Shown here: in pieces, positions 1 through 8,719 of the stretch | How the letters are laid out: every line of letters begins with the position of its first letter | Numbering within the stretch: the stretch's first letter is position 1 | DNA from: an uncultured Gammaproteobacteria bacterium | GTDB lineage: Bacteria; Pseudomonadota; Gammaproteobacteria; HyVt-429 | Direction: 5' to 3' | Length of the DNA: 64,000 nt | Assembly: GCA_947259975.1 (NCBI GenBank) | Contig: CAMYOD010000078.1 | Location: forward strand, 83,694 to 147,693 | Position numbers and translations under genes: made by a program | The notes under the pieces: generated by a model | What the model was told of the DNA's origin: nothing | Databases searched by the model: none | The model's input: the letters and a program-made list of their open reading frames with translations, nothing else

Positions 1-1
1 A

Positions 2-451
2 CCGTGGCTGACGGAGTTTCGTGCCTATTTCATCGAGACCCAGGGCGTAGCAGACCAGGCCGTGGAGCTGCGCGCCGAATCGATAACGGCCTGTGTCGAC
101 CAGGACCAATTACATCAGGTGGTCTTTAATCTTTGCCAAAACGCAATCAAGCACAGCCTGCCGCGCCCGGGCAAGCCCCTGGTGCGCATCGGCGCCGGCA
201 TCGATGCCGAGCGCGACGTGCCGTATGTGGACATCACGGATTTCGGTTCCGGGATACCGCTGGAGATCGCCGATAAGATCTTCGAACCGTTTTTCACCAC
301 CGACACCGAAGGCACGGGCCTGGGTCTGTATATCGCACGGGAACTCTGTGAGGCCAACGGCGGCGGCCTGGAGTTGCACAACACGCCGGGTGACGGCGCG
401 CGATTTCGCATACACTGTGCCCAGGCCGAAGAATGTAACGGAGCCACCTAG
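2..451 (+). CDS. pilS: PilS sensor histidine kinase, C-terminal part (cut by window edge)
   Basis: Only the C-terminal 149 codons are present; the reading frame is open from base 2. They hold the ATP-binding (HATPase_c) half of a histidine kinase: N box [11 protein letters not shown]1 box DFGSGIP, F box FEPFF and G2 box GTGLGLYIA. The membrane sensor and the phospho-accepting His region lie outside the window. The stop codon abuts the ATG of the sigma-54 response regulator gene, and pilin genes follow, which is the standard pilS-pilR-pilA order. The kinase would phosphorylate PilR at the inner membrane to control pilin transcription. The name rests mainly on this context; the kinase assignment itself is secure. 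Confidence 0.9.
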   Translation, partial: PWLTEFRAYFIETQGVADQAVELRAESITACVDQDQLHQVVFNLCQNAIKHSLPRPGKPLVRIGAGIDAERDVPYVDITDFGSGIPLEIADKIFEPFFTTDTEGTGLGLYIARELCEANGGGLELHNTPGDGARFRIHCAQAEECNGAT

Positions 452-1786
452 ATGGGCAAGCGCCAGGTACTCATCATCGATGACGAGCCGGACATCCTCG
501 AGTTGCTGGCACTCACGCTGCGCAAAATGGATCTGGAAACCCACCCGGCGGAAAACCTCGCCCAAGCGCGCAATCTGCTGACGCAACGCAACTTCGATCT
601 GTGTCTGACGGATATGCGCTTGCCGGACGGTAACGGCATCGACCTGGTGCGGCATATCCAGGACCACCACCCGGAGCTGCCGGTGGCGGTGATCACCGCC
701 CACGGCAATATGGATTCCGCCATCGAGGCCTTGAAGGCCGGCGCCTTCGAATTCCTGTCCAAGCCCATCGAGCTGCAGGTGCTGCGGGATGTGGTCAAGA
801 ACACCCTCAAGCTGTCCGCCACGCCGGGCACCGGGGAGCGGCGCTTTCGCAAGACCCTGATCGGCGAGGCGCCGTCCATGCGGGCGATTCGCGGCATGAT
901 CGCCAAGCTGGCACGCAGCCAGGCACCGGTCTACATCAGCGGCGAATCCGGCACCGGTAAGGAGCTGGTGGCGCGTCTCATACACCGGTCCGGGCCGCGG
1001 GCGGAGGGGCCGTTCGTGGCGGTGAACTGCGGCGCCATCCCTTCGGAACTCATGGAGAGCGAGTTTTTCGGCCACAAGAAAGGCAGTTTCACCGGCGCGG
1101 TGTCGGACAAGGCAGGCCTGTTTCAGGCGGCCCACGACGGCACCCTGTTCCTCGACGAGGTCGCCGACCTGCCCCTGTCCATGCAGGTCAAGCTGTTGCG
1201 CGCGATCCAGGAAAAGGCGGTGCGGCCCGTGGGCGCCCAGGCCGAGGTGGCCACCGACGTGCGCATTCTCAGCGCCACCCATCAGGAGCTGGCGGCGCTG
1301 GTGAACGACCGCCGCTTCCGCCAGGACCTGTACTATCGCATCAATGTGATCGAACTCCATGTCCCCAGCCTGCGCGAGCGCCGCGAGGATATCCCGGCCC
1401 TGGCGCAACACATCCTGCAGCGGCTCGCGGGCAACGGCGAACAGGCACCGCCGCGCCTCGATTACGAGGCCATGGAGGCGCTCAACAATTACGGCTTTCC
1501 GGGTAACGTACGGGAACTGGAGAACATCCTCGAACGGGCGGTGACCCTGTGCGAAGGCGACGAAATCGGCGTGCCCCATCTGCGCCTGCCGCTGCGGGCC
1601 GCGGCAGACGCGGAATCGGACCGGGCCAGTAGCGAGAGCCTGGACGACTATCTGGCGCGCATCGAGCGCCAGGAGATCATGACCGCGTTGGCCAGCCATC
1701 AACACAACAAGACCGCGGCGGCCAAGGCCCTGGGGATCACCTTTCGGGCACTACGCTACAAGCTGGAAAAGCTGGGAATTACCTGA
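452..1786 (+). CDS. pilR: PilR, NtrC-type sigma-54 response regulator
   Basis: This 444-residue protein has three domains. The receiver (about 1-120) has acidic residues D10/D11 and phospho-acceptor D54 in LTDMRLPDG. The central AAA+ activator domain (about 135-370) has Walker A GESGTGKE, the sigma-54 contact loop GSFTGA (a common variant of GAFTGA) and Walker B TLFLDEVADL. A Fis-type helix-turn-helix closes the protein (NKTAAAKALGITFRALRYKL). The gene starts directly after the pilS stop, so the two are translationally coupled. A sigma-54 promoter lies about 180 bp downstream of its stop, before the first pilin gene, and is the expected target of PilR. Confidence 0.95.
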   Translation: MGKRQVLIIDDEPDILELLALTLRKMDLETHPAENLAQARNLLTQRNFDLCLTDMRLPDGNGIDLVRHIQDHHPELPVAVITAHGNMDSAIEALKAGAFEFLSKPIELQVLRDVVKNTLKLSATPGTGERRFRKTLIGEAPSMRAIRGMIAKLARSQAPVYISGESGTGKELVARLIHRSGPRAEGPFVAVNCGAIPSELMESEFFGHKKGSFTGAVSDKAGLFQAAHDGTLFLDEVADLPLSMQVKLLRAIQEKAVRPVGAQAEVATDVRILSATHQELAALVNDRRFRQDLYYRINVIELHVPSLRERREDIPALAQHILQRLAGNGEQAPPRLDYEAMEALNNYGFPGNVRELENILERAVTLCEGDEIGVPHLRLPLRAAADAESDRASSESLDDYLARIERQEIMTALASHQHNKTAAAKALGITFRALRYKLEKLGIT

Positions 1787-1962
1787 TCACCAAGCCGTTT
1801 TTAACAATCCCGTCACAAACCCCCTGCCCCAACACGGCACTAAGTGCCGCAACGCGCTGTGACCGGCTTCACATACGGGCCCCCACGGTACCCGTCCATT
1901 TTATTCTTAACTAACTGTTTATAAATCGATTTTCAATATCCTCGCGGCGAGTTCTCAGCGGC

Positions 1963-1978
1963 TGGCATGCTTCCTGCA
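1963..1978 (+). promoter_or_regulatory. Sigma-54 (-24/-12) promoter of the first pilin gene
   Basis: The sequence TGGCATGCTTCCTGCA fits the RpoN consensus, with GG and GC separated by exactly 10 bases. The predicted transcription start is near 1989, giving a leader of about 105 nt before the pilin ATG at 2094. PilR encoded just upstream is a sigma-54 activator, so promoter type and regulator agree. Confidence 0.9.
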
Positions 1979-2045
1979 CTAAGGCGGACAGGACGGGAGC
2001 GGCGCGTGCCGTATCCCGCCGGGCTACAGGTATCTGACTTAAACC

Positions 2046-2063
2046 CTTGCCGGGGACGGCAAG
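2046..2063 (+). promoter_or_regulatory. Leader hairpin in the pilin mRNA
   Basis: CTTGCCG-GGGA-CGGCAAG forms a perfect 7-bp stem with a GGGA tetraloop in the predicted 5' untranslated region, ending 30 nt before the start codon. It could stabilise the transcript or modulate translation; no function is shown by the sequence. Confidence 0.5.
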
Positions 2064-2093
2064 TAACCAAGCAACAATGTGGGGAAACGCACT

Positions 2094-2600
2094 ATGAAAC
2101 GCAATCAATCTGGTTTTACGCTTATCGAGCTCATGATCGTGGTGGCGATCATCGGCATCCTCGCCGCCATCGCCATCCCGGCCTATCAGGACTACACCGG
2201 CCGCACCCAGGTCACCGAGGCCGAGACCCTGATCAAGGGCATGATGAAAGAAGTGGTGCCCTTCTACGCCCAGGCCGGCCGCTGCCCGACCCAGGGCGCG
2301 GGTGGTGATCCGGGCTGGGGTCCCGCCATCAACTATTCCGGCAAATACGTCGACAATATCGCAATTGCGCCCGGCGGTGCATCCGTACATCCCGTCACCG
2401 CTAATGGGTCGGCCTGCTCCTTGACTGCCACGTTTAAGGCTGCGGACGTACACCCGGATCTCGTCGGCGCGACCTTTATTATGGATTTCGTTCCTATCGG
2501 CGCTGGCGCCCAGGGCACACCATATATCGAGTGTTCGCAGACGGTTACCCTCGGCACCACGAACCTAACGCCGGAACTGCTGCCGACCGCCTGTCGGTAA
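2094..2600 (+). CDS. pilA: Type IV major pilin, copy 1
   Basis: This is a 168-residue prepilin. I chose ATG 2094 because it gives a short basic leader, MKRNQSG, cleaved before F8, with purine-rich GGGGAAA nine bases upstream; a GTG 15 bases earlier is possible. The mature N-terminus [18 protein letters not shown] has the essential Glu5 and the hydrophobic assembly helix. The globular part resembles the PF00114 pilin class and has four cysteines (in GRCPTQ, SACSLT, IECSQT and the terminal TACR), suggesting two disulfides. It has its own sigma-54 promoter and terminator, so it is probably the highly expressed subunit. It is the first of three tandem paralogues. Confidence 0.93.
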   Translation: MKRNQSGFTLIELMIVVAIIGILAAIAIPAYQDYTGRTQVTEAETLIKGMMKEVVPFYAQAGRCPTQGAGGDPGWGPAINYSGKYVDNIAIAPGGASVHPVTANGSACSLTATFKAADVHPDLVGATFIMDFVPIGAGAQGTPYIECSQTVTLGTTNLTPELLPTACR

Positions 2601-2916
2601 GCCGGGTAACGCGCTGGCATAACCTCGACGATGAGAGGCGACTTGCCGGTGCATAGCAGAAACCCCGCAGCAGTCTTGCTGCGGGGTTTTTTTTGCATAC
2701 AGGTCACTAACGGAAGAGACGCGCGGCTTAACGGGTCGGATACGACGGGGTCCGTGCGCAAATAGTGATCGCAGACCAGGCCAGGGCCCTTCGCGCCTCG
2801 GTCCGCAGAAAGACGAATACATGCGTTACCGAATCAATTCAGGCGGTGGCAGCTAGCAAAAGTCAATGACGCGGCAGGAACGCCCCAGAGCAAAGATCGG
2901 ACACGAGAGGCGACAA
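2601..2916 (+). other. Intergenic region between pilin copies 1 and 2
   Basis: This 316-base stretch has no supported gene. It holds the strong terminator at 2661-2694. Because that terminator separates copy 1 from copy 2, copies 2 and 3 probably need a promoter between 2695 and 2905. I found neither a sigma-54 element with GG-N10-GC spacing nor a convincing sigma-70 promoter there. Confidence 0.5.
2661..2694 (+). terminator. Rho-independent terminator after pilin copy 1
   Basis: The arms AACCCCGCAGCA and TGCTGCGGGGTT form a 12-bp GC-rich stem around a 4-nt loop and run straight into eight or more T residues. It is the clearest intrinsic terminator in the window and makes copy 1 a monocistronic unit. 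Confidence 0.93.
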
Positions 2917-3423
2917 ATGAAGACGCGCGACAGCGGATTTACCTTGATTGAACTAATGATCGTGGTGGCGATCGTCGGCATCCTTGCCGCCATCGCCATT
3001 CCCGCCTACCAGGGATATATTGGCCGCACCCAGATCACCGAGGCCTTGACGGTCATCGACGAGGTCAGGACCGGGGTGGCCAACTTCCATATGCAACAGG
3101 GGCGCTGTCCGGTGCAAGGTGCCGGCGGCGATCCCGGCTTCGGCCCGCCGGCGAACTACTCCGGCAAATACATCACCCAAGTGTCCATTGCGGATGGCGG
3201 GGCGTCGGCCCACCCCGTGACCGGATCCCCGGCCCTGTGCAGCATGACGGCCACTTTTAGGGCCGCGGGCGTACATGCGGACCTGGCGGGCCAGACCTTC
3301 GTGGTCGATTACGCCCCCGCCGGCGGCGGCAGCGTGGCGGCGGGTTTTTTCAATTGCCAGCAAACCGCCACCGGCGGCACCGTGCAGGCCACGCCGGAGC
3401 TGTTACCCTTCGATTGCCGATGA
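2917..3423 (+). CDS. Type IV pilin, copy 2
   Basis: This is a 168-residue prepilin starting at ATG 2917, with GAGAGG seven bases upstream. The leader MKTRDSG precedes F8 in [16 protein letters not shown], with Glu5 retained. The globular part is clearly homologous to copy 1 (shared [11 protein letters not shown] and NYSGKY blocks) and keeps four cysteines (GRCPVQ, ALCSMT, FNCQQT, terminal FDCR). It differs most between the second and third cysteines and has a Gly/Ala-rich stretch (PAGGGSVAAG). It lies 29 bp before copy 3 and is probably co-transcribed with it. It could be an alternative major pilin or a minor subunit; sequence alone does not decide. Confidence 0.9.
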   Translation: MKTRDSGFTLIELMIVVAIVGILAAIAIPAYQGYIGRTQITEALTVIDEVRTGVANFHMQQGRCPVQGAGGDPGFGPPANYSGKYITQVSIADGGASAHPVTGSPALCSMTATFRAAGVHADLAGQTFVVDYAPAGGGSVAAGFFNCQQTATGGTVQATPELLPFDCR

Positions 3424-3452
3424 CGCTGCGTCAAGGAATATAGAGCGAAAAC

Positions 3453-3965
3453 ATGACTGATATGCGCGGTCGATCAGGCGGCTTCACGCTTACCGAACTG
3501 TTGGTAGTGGTGGCAGTGGTGGGCATCCTCGCAGCATTTGCGGTGCCCGCCTATCAGGACCACCTCGGCCGCACCCAGGTGATGGAGGCGGACGGCATCC
3601 TGCGCGGCCTGTACGCGGAACTGGCGCCGTTTTTCGTCGAAAACGATCGCTGCCCGCAGCAGGGCGTGGACGCGGGCTGGGGGCCGGCGATCAATTACGC
3701 GGGCAAGTATGTGGACAATGTGGTCATCGTGCCGGGCCCGGGCAATGCGGTACACCCCGACACCGGTGCCGCCACGGCCTGCGTACTCACCGCCACGTTC
3801 AAGGCCGCGGACGTCCATGCGGATCTTGCCGGCGAGACGTTCGTCATGGAATATATCCCCAGCGGTGCCGGCACCGCCGGGATCGACTACCTGGAGTGCC
3901 GCCAGAGCTCGACCCTGGGCACCACCAACCTGACCCCGGAGCTGCTGCCCCAATCCTGCCGCTGA
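3453..3965 (+). CDS. Type IV pilin, copy 3
   Basis: This is a 170-residue prepilin with a 10-residue leader, MTDMRGRSGG, before FTLTELLVVVAVVGIL; an ATG three codons later would give a shorter leader. Glu5 is kept, but position 4 is Thr instead of Ile. The four-cysteine pattern of the neighbours is retained (DRCPQQ, TACVLT, LECRQS, terminal QSCR). Its C-terminus is nearly identical to copy 1 ([12 protein letters not shown]), while the middle differs, pointing to duplication followed by divergence or gene conversion at the 3' end. It is followed after 283 bp by the assembly genes pilB, pilC and pilD. Confidence 0.9.
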   Translation: MTDMRGRSGGFTLTELLVVVAVVGILAAFAVPAYQDHLGRTQVMEADGILRGLYAELAPFFVENDRCPQQGVDAGWGPAINYAGKYVDNVVIVPGPGNAVHPDTGAATACVLTATFKAADVHADLAGETFVMEYIPSGAGTAGIDYLECRQSSTLGTTNLTPELLPQSCR

Positions 3966-4248
3966 CCCCGGCAAAACCCCATATGCGCGCGGCTTTGGCG
4001 CCGCCGGCGGTGCACCGCGGGCGACCCGCTGCCCGTGCCGACGGCGGATCTGCTGCTATATTTATAGGGAGCGGGACCGCAGGGGCCGAGGGCGATTCTA
4101 GACCCGGCGCGAAAGGCGGTCACGGGGCGAGACGGAAAGCTAAAATGACCAGAAAACAATTGCCTGTAGCCGTCTGCTAAACTAAGGTATTAGATTAATA
4201 AGTCTGTGCCGGGAGCGCGGACATCATAAAGGATGCAGTAAAACATTC

Positions 4249-5964
4249 ATGGCCACGCCGACCACCGCATTTAATCTCAGCGGCCTCGCTTCGCGCCTGG
4301 TGCGCGAGGGCCTGCTCGATCAGCCGCAGGCGGAGAACCTGCACGATACGGCGCGCAAGAACAACCGCTCCTTCTTCAGCCACCTGGCGGAATCCAAACT
4401 GGTCGAAAGCAGCCTGCTGATTCGCTGCACGGCAGAGGAATTCGGCATGCCGGTGTTCGACATCGCCGCGCTGGACGCGAAACAGGTACCGATCGGACTG
4501 GTGGGCGAGAAGATGCTGCGCAAGCATCGCCTGCTGCCGGTATTCAAGCGCGGCACCAAGCTGTTCGTCGGTATCGCCGACCCCACCAATACGGGTGCCC
4601 TGGACGAGATCAAGTTTCACACCGGTATGGGCGTGGAACCCATCCTGGTCGATCATACCAAGCTCGACAACGCCATCGAGGAAATCCTCAAGACCCAGGA
4701 GACGAGCTTCGATGACCTGGCGGACCAGGGGCTCGAGGATCTGGACATCTCCGCCGAGGATGACGAGGCGGGGGCAGGTGACGAAGACGCCGCGGCGGGG
4801 GTGGATACCCCCATCGTACGCTTCGTGAACAAGATCATGCTCGACGCCATCACCAAAGAGGCCTCGGACATCCATATAGAACCCTACGAGGAACGCTATC
4901 GCGTCCGTTACCGCATCGACGGTCTGCTGCACGAAGTGGCGGCCCCGCCCCTGGCGCTGGCGGGGCGCATCGCCGCGCGGGTGAAGATCCTCTCGCGGCT
5001 CGACATCGCCGAGCGCCGCGTGCCCCAGGACGGGCGCATGAAAATGCGCCTGTCGAAGAACCGGGCGATCGATTTTCGTGTCAGCACCTTGCCGACCATT
5101 TTCGGCGAGAAGGTCGTCATTCGCATCCTGGATTCCACCGCCGGCCTGGTCGGCATCGAAAACCTGGGCATGGAGCCGCAACAGATCGAGTCGTACGAGC
5201 ACGCCTTTACCCGCCCCTACGGCATGATCTTGGTCACCGGCCCCACCGGCAGCGGTAAGACGGTCAGTCTGTACACCGCCCTGGGTTCCCTCAACCAGGA
5301 GGGCCGCAATATTTCCACCGTCGAGGACCCGGTGGAAATTCATATGGCCGGCGTCAACCAGGTCAACATCAACGAACGGGCCGGCCTCACCTTCGCGGCA
5401 TCCATGCGCGCGTTTCTACGCCAGGACCCGGACGTCATCATGGTGGGTGAGATTCGCGACCTTGAGACTGCGGATATCGCCATCAAGGCGTCGCAGACCG
5501 GTCACCTGGTGCTGTCGACACTGCATACCAACGATGCGCCGGCGACCCTGACCCGGCTGCTGAATATGGGCGTGGCCCCGTTCAACGTGGCCTCCGCGGT
5601 GCACCTGATCATGGCGCAACGCCTCGCGCGACGCCTGTGCGGTAACTGCAAACAGGAAGCGGGCATCCCCCCCGAGGCCCTGGAGAAGGCCGGCTACTCC
5701 GCCAGCGAGGCGAAAGAAGTCAAGACCTTCGCGCCGGTCGGCTGCGAGCAATGCACCGACGGCTACAAGGGCCGGGTCGGTATCTTCCAGGTTATGCCCA
5801 TCTCCGAGACCATGGGCCGTCTGATCATGGAAGGCTGCAGCCAACACCAGATCGAGGACCAGGCGGCCACCGAGGGCATTCTGAACCTGCGGCAGGCCGG
5901 CCTGCTCAAGGTCAAGGCCGGGGTCACCAGCCTCGAGGAAGTGGAACGAGTCACGAACATTTAA
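4249..5964 (+). CDS. pilB: PilB, pilus extension ATPase
   Basis: This 571-residue GspE/PilB-type secretion ATPase drives pilin polymerisation on the cytoplasmic face. The N-terminal MshEN-type region (about 1-150) is followed by an acidic linker near 150-180 and the motor core. Walker A GPTGSGKT is at 331-338, followed by the Asp box VEDPVE, Walker B DPDVIMVGEIRD and the His box LVLSTLHTNDA. The zinc tetracysteine pair C464xxC467 and C499xxC502 is intact. The length is normal for PilB. pilC starts 4 bp after its stop. The 283 bases upstream lack a convincing promoter. Confidence 0.97.
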   Translation: MATPTTAFNLSGLASRLVREGLLDQPQAENLHDTARKNNRSFFSHLAESKLVESSLLIRCTAEEFGMPVFDIAALDAKQVPIGLVGEKMLRKHRLLPVFKRGTKLFVGIADPTNTGALDEIKFHTGMGVEPILVDHTKLDNAIEEILKTQETSFDDLADQGLEDLDISAEDDEAGAGDEDAAAGVDTPIVRFVNKIMLDAITKEASDIHIEPYEERYRVRYRIDGLLHEVAAPPLALAGRIAARVKILSRLDIAERRVPQDGRMKMRLSKNRAIDFRVSTLPTIFGEKVVIRILDSTAGLVGIENLGMEPQQIESYEHAFTRPYGMILVTGPTGSGKTVSLYTALGSLNQEGRNISTVEDPVEIHMAGVNQVNINERAGLTFAASMRAFLRQDPDVIMVGEIRDLETADIAIKASQTGHLVLSTLHTNDAPATLTRLLNMGVAPFNVASAVHLIMAQRLARRLCGNCKQEAGIPPEALEKAGYSASEAKEVKTFAPVGCEQCTDGYKGRVGIFQVMPISETMGRLIMEGCSQHQIEDQAATEGILNLRQAGLLKVKAGVTSLEEVERVTNI

Positions 5965-5968
5965 TGCT

Positions 5969-7186
5969 ATGGCGGAACGCGCAGAAAAACTGATTCCCTT
6001 CCTGTGGGAGGGGGTGGACAAATCGGGACGCAAGACCCGGGGCGAGACCGAGGCGCCGAACGCGGCGACCGTGAACGCGACCCTGCGCCGGCAGGGCATC
6101 AAGCCGGTGAAGGTGCGCCGGCGCAGCAAACCCCTGTTCCAGATGAAGCGCAAGATCAAGTCCAAGGACGTGACCATTGCGACCCGCCAGCTGTCCACCA
6201 TGATCGCCGCCGGCATCCCCATCGCCCAATCCTTCGACATCCTGAGCAAGGGCCAGGACAACCCTTCCATGCGCGACATGTTGATCTCGGTGCGTCAGGA
6301 TGTGGAGGCCGGCACCAATCTGAGTTCCGCGCTGGGCAAGTTTCCGTTGCACTTCGACGAGCTCTACACCAACCTGGTGGGGGCGGGCGAGCAGTCGGGC
6401 ACCCTCGACGTGCTCATGGACAAGATCGCCGTCTATCACGAGAAGACCGAGGCCCTCAAGAGCAAGATCAAATCCGCGTTGTTCTATCCGGCGGCGGTGA
6501 TCGTGGTCGCCATCCTGGTCACCGCGGTGCTCATGATCTTCGTCATCCCGGAATTCGAAAACCTGTTTCACGGTTACGGCGCCGAGCTCCCGGCCCTGAC
6601 GCAGATGGTGATCAATCTGTCCAAGTGGTTCCGCGGCAACTGGTGGATACTGCTGGGCGGGATCATCGGCTCCATCGTCTTCCTGGTCTTCACCCACAAA
6701 CGCTCGGCACGCATGCGCCACATCATCGATCGCGTGATATTGCGACTGCCGATCGTCGGCGAGATCCTGCGCAAGGCGACCATCGCGCGCTACGCCCGTA
6801 CCCTCAGCACCATGTTTGGTGCCGGCGTGCCACTGGTGGACGCCCTTGAATCCGTGGCCGGCGCCTCCGGCAACCGGGTCTATCACGACGGCGTCATGGA
6901 AATTCGCTCCCAGGTCAGCACCGGACAGCAATTGGCCACCTCCATGGAAGCCACCAGCCTGTTCCCCAACATGGTGGTGCAGATGGTGTCCATCGGCGAG
7001 GAGTCCGGCGAGCTCGAACTCATGCTCGCCAAGGTGGCGGATTTCTATGAACAGGAAGTGGATGACGCGGTGGCCGCCATGAGCAGTCTGATTGAGCCGC
7101 TCATTATGATCTTCCTCGGCGTGGTCATCGGCGGACTGGTGGTTGCCATGTACCTGCCGATCTTCAAGATGGCGTCCGTCGTATAA
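5969..7186 (+). CDS. pilC: PilC, inner-membrane pilus platform protein
   Basis: The 405 residues contain two tandem T2SSF domains (about 70-195 and 272-395). The first starts at TRQLSTMIAAGIPI and the second at YARTLSTMFGAGVPL, a repeat typical of GspF/PilC. Hydrophobic membrane segments are seen near 172-194, 220-240 and at the C-terminus (LIMIFLGVVIGGLVVAMYL). The protein anchors PilB and the pilin assembly site in the inner membrane. It sits between pilB and pilD, with only 4-5 bp on either side, in one operon. Nothing is unusual. Confidence 0.96.
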   Translation: MAERAEKLIPFLWEGVDKSGRKTRGETEAPNAATVNATLRRQGIKPVKVRRRSKPLFQMKRKIKSKDVTIATRQLSTMIAAGIPIAQSFDILSKGQDNPSMRDMLISVRQDVEAGTNLSSALGKFPLHFDELYTNLVGAGEQSGTLDVLMDKIAVYHEKTEALKSKIKSALFYPAAVIVVAILVTAVLMIFVIPEFENLFHGYGAELPALTQMVINLSKWFRGNWWILLGGIIGSIVFLVFTHKRSARMRHIIDRVILRLPIVGEILRKATIARYARTLSTMFGAGVPLVDALESVAGASGNRVYHDGVMEIRSQVSTGQQLATSMEATSLFPNMVVQMVSIGEESGELELMLAKVADFYEQEVDDAVAAMSSLIEPLIMIFLGVVIGGLVVAMYLPIFKMASVV

Positions 7187-7191
7187 GCCAC

Positions 7192-8061
7192 TTGACCGAA
7201 CTCCTGGCTGCATCCCCCGCGCTCTATCTGACCGCCGTCGGCGTACTCGGTTTGCTGCTCGGCAGCTTTCTGAACGTAGTCATCCTGCGTCTGCCCGCCC
7301 TCCTCGACTACACCTGGAAGAGCCAGTGCCGGGAACTGGGCGAGACCACCGGCGCGCCCCTGGAAGCACCCCCGGGCATCGTCCGGCCCCGCTCCCATTG
7401 CACAAAGTGCGGCCATGAGATCACCGCCCTGGAAAATATCCCCGTGCTCAGTTTTCTATGGCTGCGCGGCCGCTGTTCCGCCTGCGGCAGCAGGATCTCC
7501 TGGCGCTACCCGCTGGTCGAGCTGCTGACTGCGGCGGCGTCGGTCACCGTGGCCTGGAAGCTCGGTTTCACGGTCCAGGCCGCCGCCGCCCTGGGGCTGA
7601 CCTGGGCACTCATCGCGGCGGCGGTGATCGATCTGGACCATCAGATCCTGCCGGACAACATCACCCTGCCGGTGTTATGGGCGGGGCTGCTGCTGAATGT
7701 GTTCGACACCTACACCGACCTCGCTTCCGCGGTCCTCGGTGCGGCGGCGGGTTACCTGTCCCTGTGGCTGGTCTATCACGGCTTTCGTCTACTCACCGGC
7801 AAGGAAGGCATGGGCTTCGGGGATTTCAAACTGTTCGGCCTGTTTGGCGCCTGGCTGGGCTGGCAGTTCTTGCCGCTGATCATTCTCCTGGCTTCGGTCA
7901 GCGGCGCCATCCTGGGCGTGCTCGCCATGCTCGTTTTGCGCCGCGATCGCAGCGTGCCCATCCCCTTCGGGCCGTTCCTGGCGCTCGCCGGCTGGATCGC
8001 CCTGCTGTGGGGCGAGGAGATCATCGGCGGCTACCTGCGCATGGCGGGACTGCCCGGCTAA
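7192..8061 (+). CDS. pilD: PilD, prepilin peptidase and N-methyltransferase
   Basis: This 289-residue polytopic membrane enzyme cleaves prepilin leaders and methylates the new N-terminal Phe. It starts at TTG 7192, five bases after the pilC stop, giving the usual N-terminus with LLGSFLNVVILRLP. The cytoplasmic zinc motif is complete (C70xxC73, C95xxC98). The catalytic aspartates are D147 in IDLDHQILPD and D211 in GFGDFK, 64 residues apart as in characterised type IV prepilin peptidases. Its substrates should be the three pilins encoded upstream. coaE follows after 6 bp, the conserved pilD-coaE arrangement. Confidence 0.96.
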   Translation: MTELLAASPALYLTAVGVLGLLLGSFLNVVILRLPALLDYTWKSQCRELGETTGAPLEAPPGIVRPRSHCTKCGHEITALENIPVLSFLWLRGRCSACGSRISWRYPLVELLTAAASVTVAWKLGFTVQAAAALGLTWALIAAAVIDLDHQILPDNITLPVLWAGLLLNVFDTYTDLASAVLGAAAGYLSLWLVYHGFRLLTGKEGMGFGDFKLFGLFGAWLGWQFLPLIILLASVSGAILGVLAMLVLRRDRSVPIPFGPFLALAGWIALLWGEEIIGGYLRMAGLPG

Positions 8062-8067
8062 CCAGCC

Positions 8068-8682
8068 ATGGCCGCGCGCAGCTTCAGGGTCGGTCTGACC
8101 GGTGGCATCGGTAGCGGCAAGTCCCTGGTCACGGCGCAATTTGCCGCCCTCGGCGTACCCGTCATCGATGCGGACCAGATCGCCCGCGAACTCACCGAAC
8201 CAGACACCGCGGCCTACGAAGAAATCGTCACCGGCTTCGGTCGCGGCGTACTCGACGAACACGGACGCATCGATCGGCGGCGCTTGCGGGCGGCGGTGTT
8301 CGACCATGCCACCGACCGGGAACGCCTGGAGGCAATCCTGCACCCGCGCATCCGTGCGGAGATGGAACGGCGCGCGCAGACGGTCGATGCACCCTACTGC
8401 GTGCTGGTGATTCCCCTGCTTGCCGAAACCGGCCAGGCGGATATGGTGGATCGGGTGCTGGTCGTCGACGCGGATGACGAACGGCGCCTGCGCTGGCTCA
8501 CCGCCCGGGATGACAGCAGCGAAGTACAAATACGTAAGATCATGGCCGCGCAGGCAAGCCGGGAAGACCGCCTCGCCATCGCCGATGACTGCATTCAAAA
8601 CGATCAGGATATCGCCCACCTGGCGACCGAGGTACAGCGCCTGCATGCGCAGTATCTGCGCCTGGCGGCACAAGACGATTAA
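8068..8682 (+). CDS. coaE: Dephospho-CoA kinase
   Basis: The 204-residue enzyme performs the last step of coenzyme A synthesis, ATP-dependent phosphorylation of the 3'-OH of dephospho-CoA. The P-loop GGIGSGKS is at residues 12-19, followed by the conserved DADQIARELT and the lid region HPRIRAEM. Its length matches the family. It is the last gene of the pil operon by spacing (6 bp after pilD). The convergent Nudix-ThiE gene and a miniature inverted-repeat element follow. Confidence 0.96.
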   Translation: MAARSFRVGLTGGIGSGKSLVTAQFAALGVPVIDADQIARELTEPDTAAYEEIVTGFGRGVLDEHGRIDRRRLRAAVFDHATDRERLEAILHPRIRAEMERRAQTVDAPYCVLVIPLLAETGQADMVDRVLVVDADDERRLRWLTARDDSSEVQIRKIMAAQASREDRLAIADDCIQNDQDIAHLATEVQRLHAQYLRLAAQDD

Positions 8683-8719
8683 GCAAGCGCGTTAATCGCC
8701 ATCCGCATTCACAAAGATC

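Larger units (their letters stand above)
1787..2093 (+). other. pilR-pilA intergenic region
   Basis: This 307-base stretch has no gene. It is AT-richer than its surroundings near 1898-1940, just upstream of the -24/-12 element. That is where PilR would be expected to bind, but I could not recognise a specific PilR operator. It also contains the sigma-54 promoter (1963-1978) and the leader hairpin (2046-2063), listed separately. Confidence 0.6.

Noticed and set aside
110..1705. Long minus-strand open frame opposite pilS/pilR
   Set aside because: It mirrors a well-recognised coding frame in GC-rich DNA and has no recognisable domains; it is a shadow of pilR.
2601..2916. Sigma-54 promoter for pilin copies 2 and 3
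   Set aside because: TGGCA strings occur (near 2614 and 2848), but none has a GC at the required 10-base spacing.
4195..5343. Long minus-strand open frame opposite pilB
   Set aside because: Antisense shadow of pilB; the composition is rich in His, Asp, Gln and Gly as expected from reversed codons.
5951..7213. Long minus-strand open frame opposite pilC
   Set aside because: Antisense shadow of pilC with no family similarity.
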